Made by a program: the position numbers and the translations under genes. The notes under the pieces are model-generated. The model was not told where the DNA came from. It did not search any database and saw only the letters and a program-made list of their open reading frames with translations. A stretch of 8,408 nucleotides of DNA from Thermoplasmatota archaeon (GTDB lineage Archaea; Thermoplasmatota; Thermoplasmata; RBG-16-68-12; JAJISG01): the NCBI GenBank assembly GCA_022848835.1, contig JAJISG010000073.1, forward strand, positions 1 to 8,408, given 5' to 3'. Below are positions 6,461-8,408 of this stretch, piece by piece (the stretch's first letter is position 1; every line of letters begins with the position of its first letter).

Positions 6461-6769
6461 ATGATCGGGATTCTTCTGACCGTTCTTGGAATTATCGTCG
6501 CTACTTCGTCACACTATCTCGTCGACCTGACCGGCAGATACGAAAGGGCCTGCGACAGAAATCTGGTAAAGAATGTCCATACTACCGGAAGCATTCTCGG
6601 CCAGAGCGGCGTGATGCTACTGGGGCTAGGTATGTTCGGTGCCGGAGCGACCTCTCCCGGCCTAGAGGCCCGCGTTCGAGCCTCACTCTTCATTGGAGGT
6701 GCTATCATACTCGTCCTCGTCCTGCTTGCCCTTGGGTTCCTGACGGGCTTCAGTCCCATCTACTGTTGA
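6461..6769 (+). CDS. Small membrane protein of unknown function (possibly 5'-truncated by a frameshift)
   Basis: A 102-residue protein with three predicted transmembrane helices: about 1-17 (MIGILLTVLGIIVA), 44-63 (Gly-rich, SILGQSGVMLLGLGMFGAG) and 74-97 (ASLFIGGAIILVLVLLALG). A polar loop with TGRYERACDRN joins the first two. No family recognised. ATG 6461 has no ribosome binding site, and the hydrophobic stretch continues upstream in frame (VLTVLI) with no start codon before the stop at 6374. A frame from TTG 6381 encodes a soluble-looking, Pro-rich leader (MTPEEKPLTPRQQ...SPLPR) that ends at TGA 6447; one base deleted from a G run near 6441-6443 would join it to the membrane part. So the gene may be about 25 residues longer and broken, or misread. 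The listed frame is the intact portion. Confidence 0.6.
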   Translation: MIGILLTVLGIIVATSSHYLVDLTGRYERACDRNLVKNVHTTGSILGQSGVMLLGLGMFGAGATSPGLEARVRASLFIGGAIILVLVLLALGFLTGFSPIYC

Positions 6770-6823
6770 CGAGGGCTCGTAGAACTCCAGTATGGTGTGC
6801 TCCCCGATGATGAGTCGTCAGGG

Positions 6824-6887
6824 GTCCTAGGATCCTCAGTGATACCATACGGAACTCTCCAATCCACTCCCTGAGGAAAACTAGGAC
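6824..6887. repeat. Imperfect inverted repeat, two 7-bp perfect stem blocks
   Basis: Left arm GTCCTAG-GA-TCCTCAG (6824-6839) pairs with right arm CTGAGGA-AAA-CTAGGAC (6871-6887): 14 perfect pairs split by a GA/AAA internal loop, around a 31-base loop. It lies 55 bp after the membrane protein stop and 31 bp beyond the 3' end of tRNA-Cys, so it would be in the 3' region of either transcript. There is no T run, so a simple terminator is not obvious. A structured RNA element or protein-binding site is possible. Confidence 0.6.
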
Positions 6888-6917
6888 GGAAATGTGAGGT
6901 CATCTACCATGGACTAA

Positions 6918-6990
6918 TGCCAGGGGAGGGAATCGAACCCCCATAAAACCGATCTGCAGTCGGTCACATGAGCCACTCTGTCACCCCGGC
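6918..6990 (-). tRNA. tRNA-Cys (anticodon GCA)
   Basis: A 73-nt cloverleaf on the minus strand: acceptor GCCGGGG/CCCTGGC (one G-U), U8-G9, D arm ACAG/AUGT with a G13-A22 mismatch, anticodon stem ACCGA/TCGGT with loop CTGCAGA (anticodon GCA), five-base variable loop TTTAT, and T arm GGGGG/CCCTC with TTCGATT. The D arm, ending in a purine-A22 mismatch, resembles that of E. coli tRNA-Cys. No intron and no encoded CCA (the discriminator is followed by TTAG). Oddities: base 73 (6918) is A, while tRNA-Cys carries U73, the main CysRS identity base; and position 48 is U, so the 15-48 pair would be G-U. The matching synthetase lies in the same window. Confidence 0.93.
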
Positions 6991-7010
6991 ATACAATCAT
7001 CCGATTGCTA

Positions 7011-7020
7011 CCTATTTAAC
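7011..7020 (-). promoter_or_regulatory. Archaeal TATA element of tRNA-Cys
   Basis: The minus strand reads GTTAAATAGG, centred about 26 bp before the tRNA 5' end, the standard archaeal distance. A short inverted repeat (CAATC 6994-6998, GATTG 7003-7007) lies between it and the tRNA; at 5 bp it may be chance. This element is one of the clearest signs that the window is archaeal. Confidence 0.7.
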
Positions 7021-7143
7021 GGTGATTATCGAGACAGGGCCAGGATAGGGAGATTCCCTCAGTTTTCCACGCTGGATGTACGGGAGGGCCTCTTCACGCA
7101 TGCATTACAAAGGCATTTCTACTCTTGTGGAGATGCTCTGACG

Positions 7144-8408
7144 ATGGCCTCCAAGACGATCAGCGACACAGTACACGGCTCCATCAGGGTGGAGGGAGCG
7201 GCCCTCGACCTCCTGGAGACCCTCGAGGTCCAGCGGCTCAACGCGATACGGCAGCTCGGCCTCACCTACCTCGTCTTCCCAGGAGCCAACCACACTCGCC
7301 TGGAACACGTCCTCGGAACATACCATGTGGCCAAGGAGATTGCGCTGTCCCTCTCCTTGCCCGAGGACGAGCCGCATCTTGTCTCCGCTGCCGCCCTCCT
7401 ACACGACATCGGCCATGGTCCCCTCTCCCACACCTTGGAGAGGGTCATCGCGGACAGAACCGGTATGGACCACATGGAGGTCACCAAGAGGATCATCCTG
7501 GGGCAAGAGGACAGCGTTCCCAGTCTTGAAAGGGATTTCTTCGAGGGGCATCCTCGCGTCCCCGACGTCCTGGAGCGTTGGGGTCTCGACCCTCAGGATG
7601 TGGCAAACCTCATCAGGGGTTGTCAGTCGATCAACGTCCTCCCAGGCTTCGCATCCACAACGCCGCCAAAGGGACACGCCTATCTGGGGCAGATAGTCCA
7701 CAGCGCTCTCGATGCTGACCAGATTGACTTCCTGCTGAGGGACTCCCTCTACACGGGTGTGGCCCACGGGATAATAGACCTACCCAGGCTTCTGGGCACC
7801 TTTAGGTTGGCGAGGGGCAACCTAGTAGTCGATCGGAAGGGCCTCAGCGCGGTGGAGGGTACGCTGGTGGCTCGGGGTCTGATGTACACCTCTGTATACT
7901 TTCACAGGACTGTCCGAATAGCGGAGACCATGCTATCTAGGACTGTCGAGAGGGTACCCGACTCCTTAGAGGAGTTGAGGTTCATGAACGACTCCGAGAT
8001 GATGTCGTGGCTTCTAGACAAGGGAGGAGTGCAGAGGGAGACAGCCATGAGGCTGAAGTACAGGAGACTGTACAAGAAGGTACTGACAAGGGAGAGGAGA
8101 GAGTTGAGGAGAGAGTTGAGCAGAGAGGAGATGGGTAGGCTCATTGAACTCGCGGATCCCGATAAGAGGTTGAGGATGGAGGATGCGGTGTGCAAGCGGG
8201 CAGGCATCCCTGATGGGAAGGTCATCATCGACATCCCGGCTCCAGAGCTCCTCCTGACGGAGCCCAGAATCTCTAAGGTGGACCTGGGAGTCTTGGAGGA
8301 GGGTAAGGTGCTTCCCTTCGGGAAGGTGAGCCCCCTTGCCAGGGCCGTTCAGATCCGGGAGACCATCGACTGGGTTTTGATGGTGGCCTGCGATCCAGAC
8401 TATTCGTC
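7144..8408 (+). CDS. HD-domain phosphohydrolase, dNTPase/SAMHD1-like (3' end outside window)
   Basis: 421 complete codons of a cytoplasmic HD-superfamily metal-dependent phosphohydrolase of the widespread COG1078 type. Members related to dGTPase and SAMHD1 cleave dNTPs to deoxynucleosides and triphosphate, though many archaeal members are untested. Motifs: DTVHGSI (8-14) and QRLNAIRQLGL (30-40), the family N-terminal signature; HTRLEH (50-55) with metal ligand His50 or His55; HDIGHGPLSH (87-96) with the His87-Asp88 pair; and LDADQIDFLLRDS (189-201) with the last metal-binding Asp192. A very basic and acidic helical stretch follows at about 300-340, containing a 12-bp DNA repeat. ATG 7144 is the only plausible start: no in-frame ATG, GTG or TTG lies just upstream, and the signature sits at the usual distance. 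GGAG 11 nt upstream may be the ribosome binding site; no clear TATA. Divergent from tRNA-Cys. Confidence 0.93.
   Translation, partial: MASKTISDTVHGSIRVEGAALDLLETLEVQRLNAIRQLGLTYLVFPGANHTRLEHVLGTYHVAKEIALSLSLPEDEPHLVSAAALLHDIGHGPLSHTLERVIADRTGMDHMEVTKRIILGQEDSVPSLERDFFEGHPRVPDVLERWGLDPQDVANLIRGCQSINVLPGFASTTPPKGHAYLGQIVHSALDADQIDFLLRDSLYTGVAHGIIDLPRLLGTFRLARGNLVVDRKGLSAVEGTLVARGLMYTSVYFHRTVRIAETMLSRTVERVPDSLEELRFMNDSEMMSWLLDKGGVQRETAMRLKYRRLYKKVLTRERRELRRELSREEMGRLIELADPDKRLRMEDAVCKRAGIPDGKVIIDIPAPELLLTEPRISKVDLGVLEEGKVLPFGKVSPLARAVQIRETIDWVLMVACDPDYS
8095..8118 (+). repeat. 12-bp perfect tandem duplication inside the HD phosphohydrolase gene
   Basis: Two adjacent copies of AGGAGAGAGTTG give the residue pattern RREL-RREL within a charged helix, in frame. 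The surrounding DNA is purine-rich and of low complexity, so slippage is the simple explanation. Confidence 0.8.

Noticed and set aside
6807..6874. C/D box small RNA: ATGATGA (6807), GTGATAC (6839) and CTGA (6871) in order
   Set aside because: Spacings between boxes (over 20 nt) are too long for the compact archaeal C/D design, and the D' box would be CTCA rather than CTGA. The same bases are better explained by the inverted repeat.
7902..8234. Minus-strand Ser/Leu-rich frame with a hydrophobic look
   Set aside because: It is the reverse of the purine-rich, Arg/Glu/Leu-coding part of the HD phosphohydrolase; such regions give Ser/Leu frames on the other strand.

Overview
The window looks like a piece of a moderately GC-rich archaeal chromosome, probably euryarchaeal; a Thermoplasmatota-like lineage is a guess. 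Evidence for archaea: (1) the tRNA-Cys gene has a TATA-type element centred about 26 bp before its 5' end and encodes no CCA; (2) several protein genes have TATA-like elements 29-38 bp before the start codon, as expected for leaderless or very short-leader archaeal transcripts; (3) arginine is often AGG. The bacterial-type GyrB fits, because many euryarchaea carry a gyrase acquired from bacteria. No mobile element, CRISPR array, prophage gene or origin was seen.

Layout. 1-1132 (minus): N-terminal 377 codons of DNA gyrase subunit B, running off the left edge, with its own promoter. 1268-5247 (minus): a compact cysteine block, in transcription order cystathionine beta-synthase, a GTGA-overlapping cystathionine gamma-lyase/synthase, then cysteinyl-tRNA synthetase. 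A 15-bp perfect palindrome overlaps the TATA element in front of the block and is a candidate operator. 5468-5774 (plus): a glyoxalase/VOC-fold gene that lacks its N-terminus and is frameshifted. 5876-6148 (minus): an unrecognised 90-residue protein, probably a ferredoxin-like alpha/beta fold. 6461-6769 (plus): a small three-helix membrane protein whose true start is probably upstream in another frame. 6824-6887: a strong imperfect inverted repeat. 6918-6990 (minus): tRNA-Cys(GCA). 7144-8408 (plus): an HD-domain phosphohydrolase of the dNTPase/SAMHD1-like type, running off the right edge.

How the genes fit together. The first two enzymes of the block make cysteine from homocysteine and serine by transsulfuration (via cystathionine), CysRS attaches it to tRNA, and the tRNA-Cys gene lies about 1.7 kb upstream of the block. 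The window therefore joins cysteine supply and cysteine charging. Two features of the charging pair are odd: the tRNA has A at the discriminator position, where tRNA-Cys normally has U, and CysRS has Asp209 in place of a conserved zinc-ligand Cys. The rest (gyrase, HD phosphohydrolase) is housekeeping. The stretch from about 5,300 to 6,900 is the least orderly part, with two disrupted reading frames.
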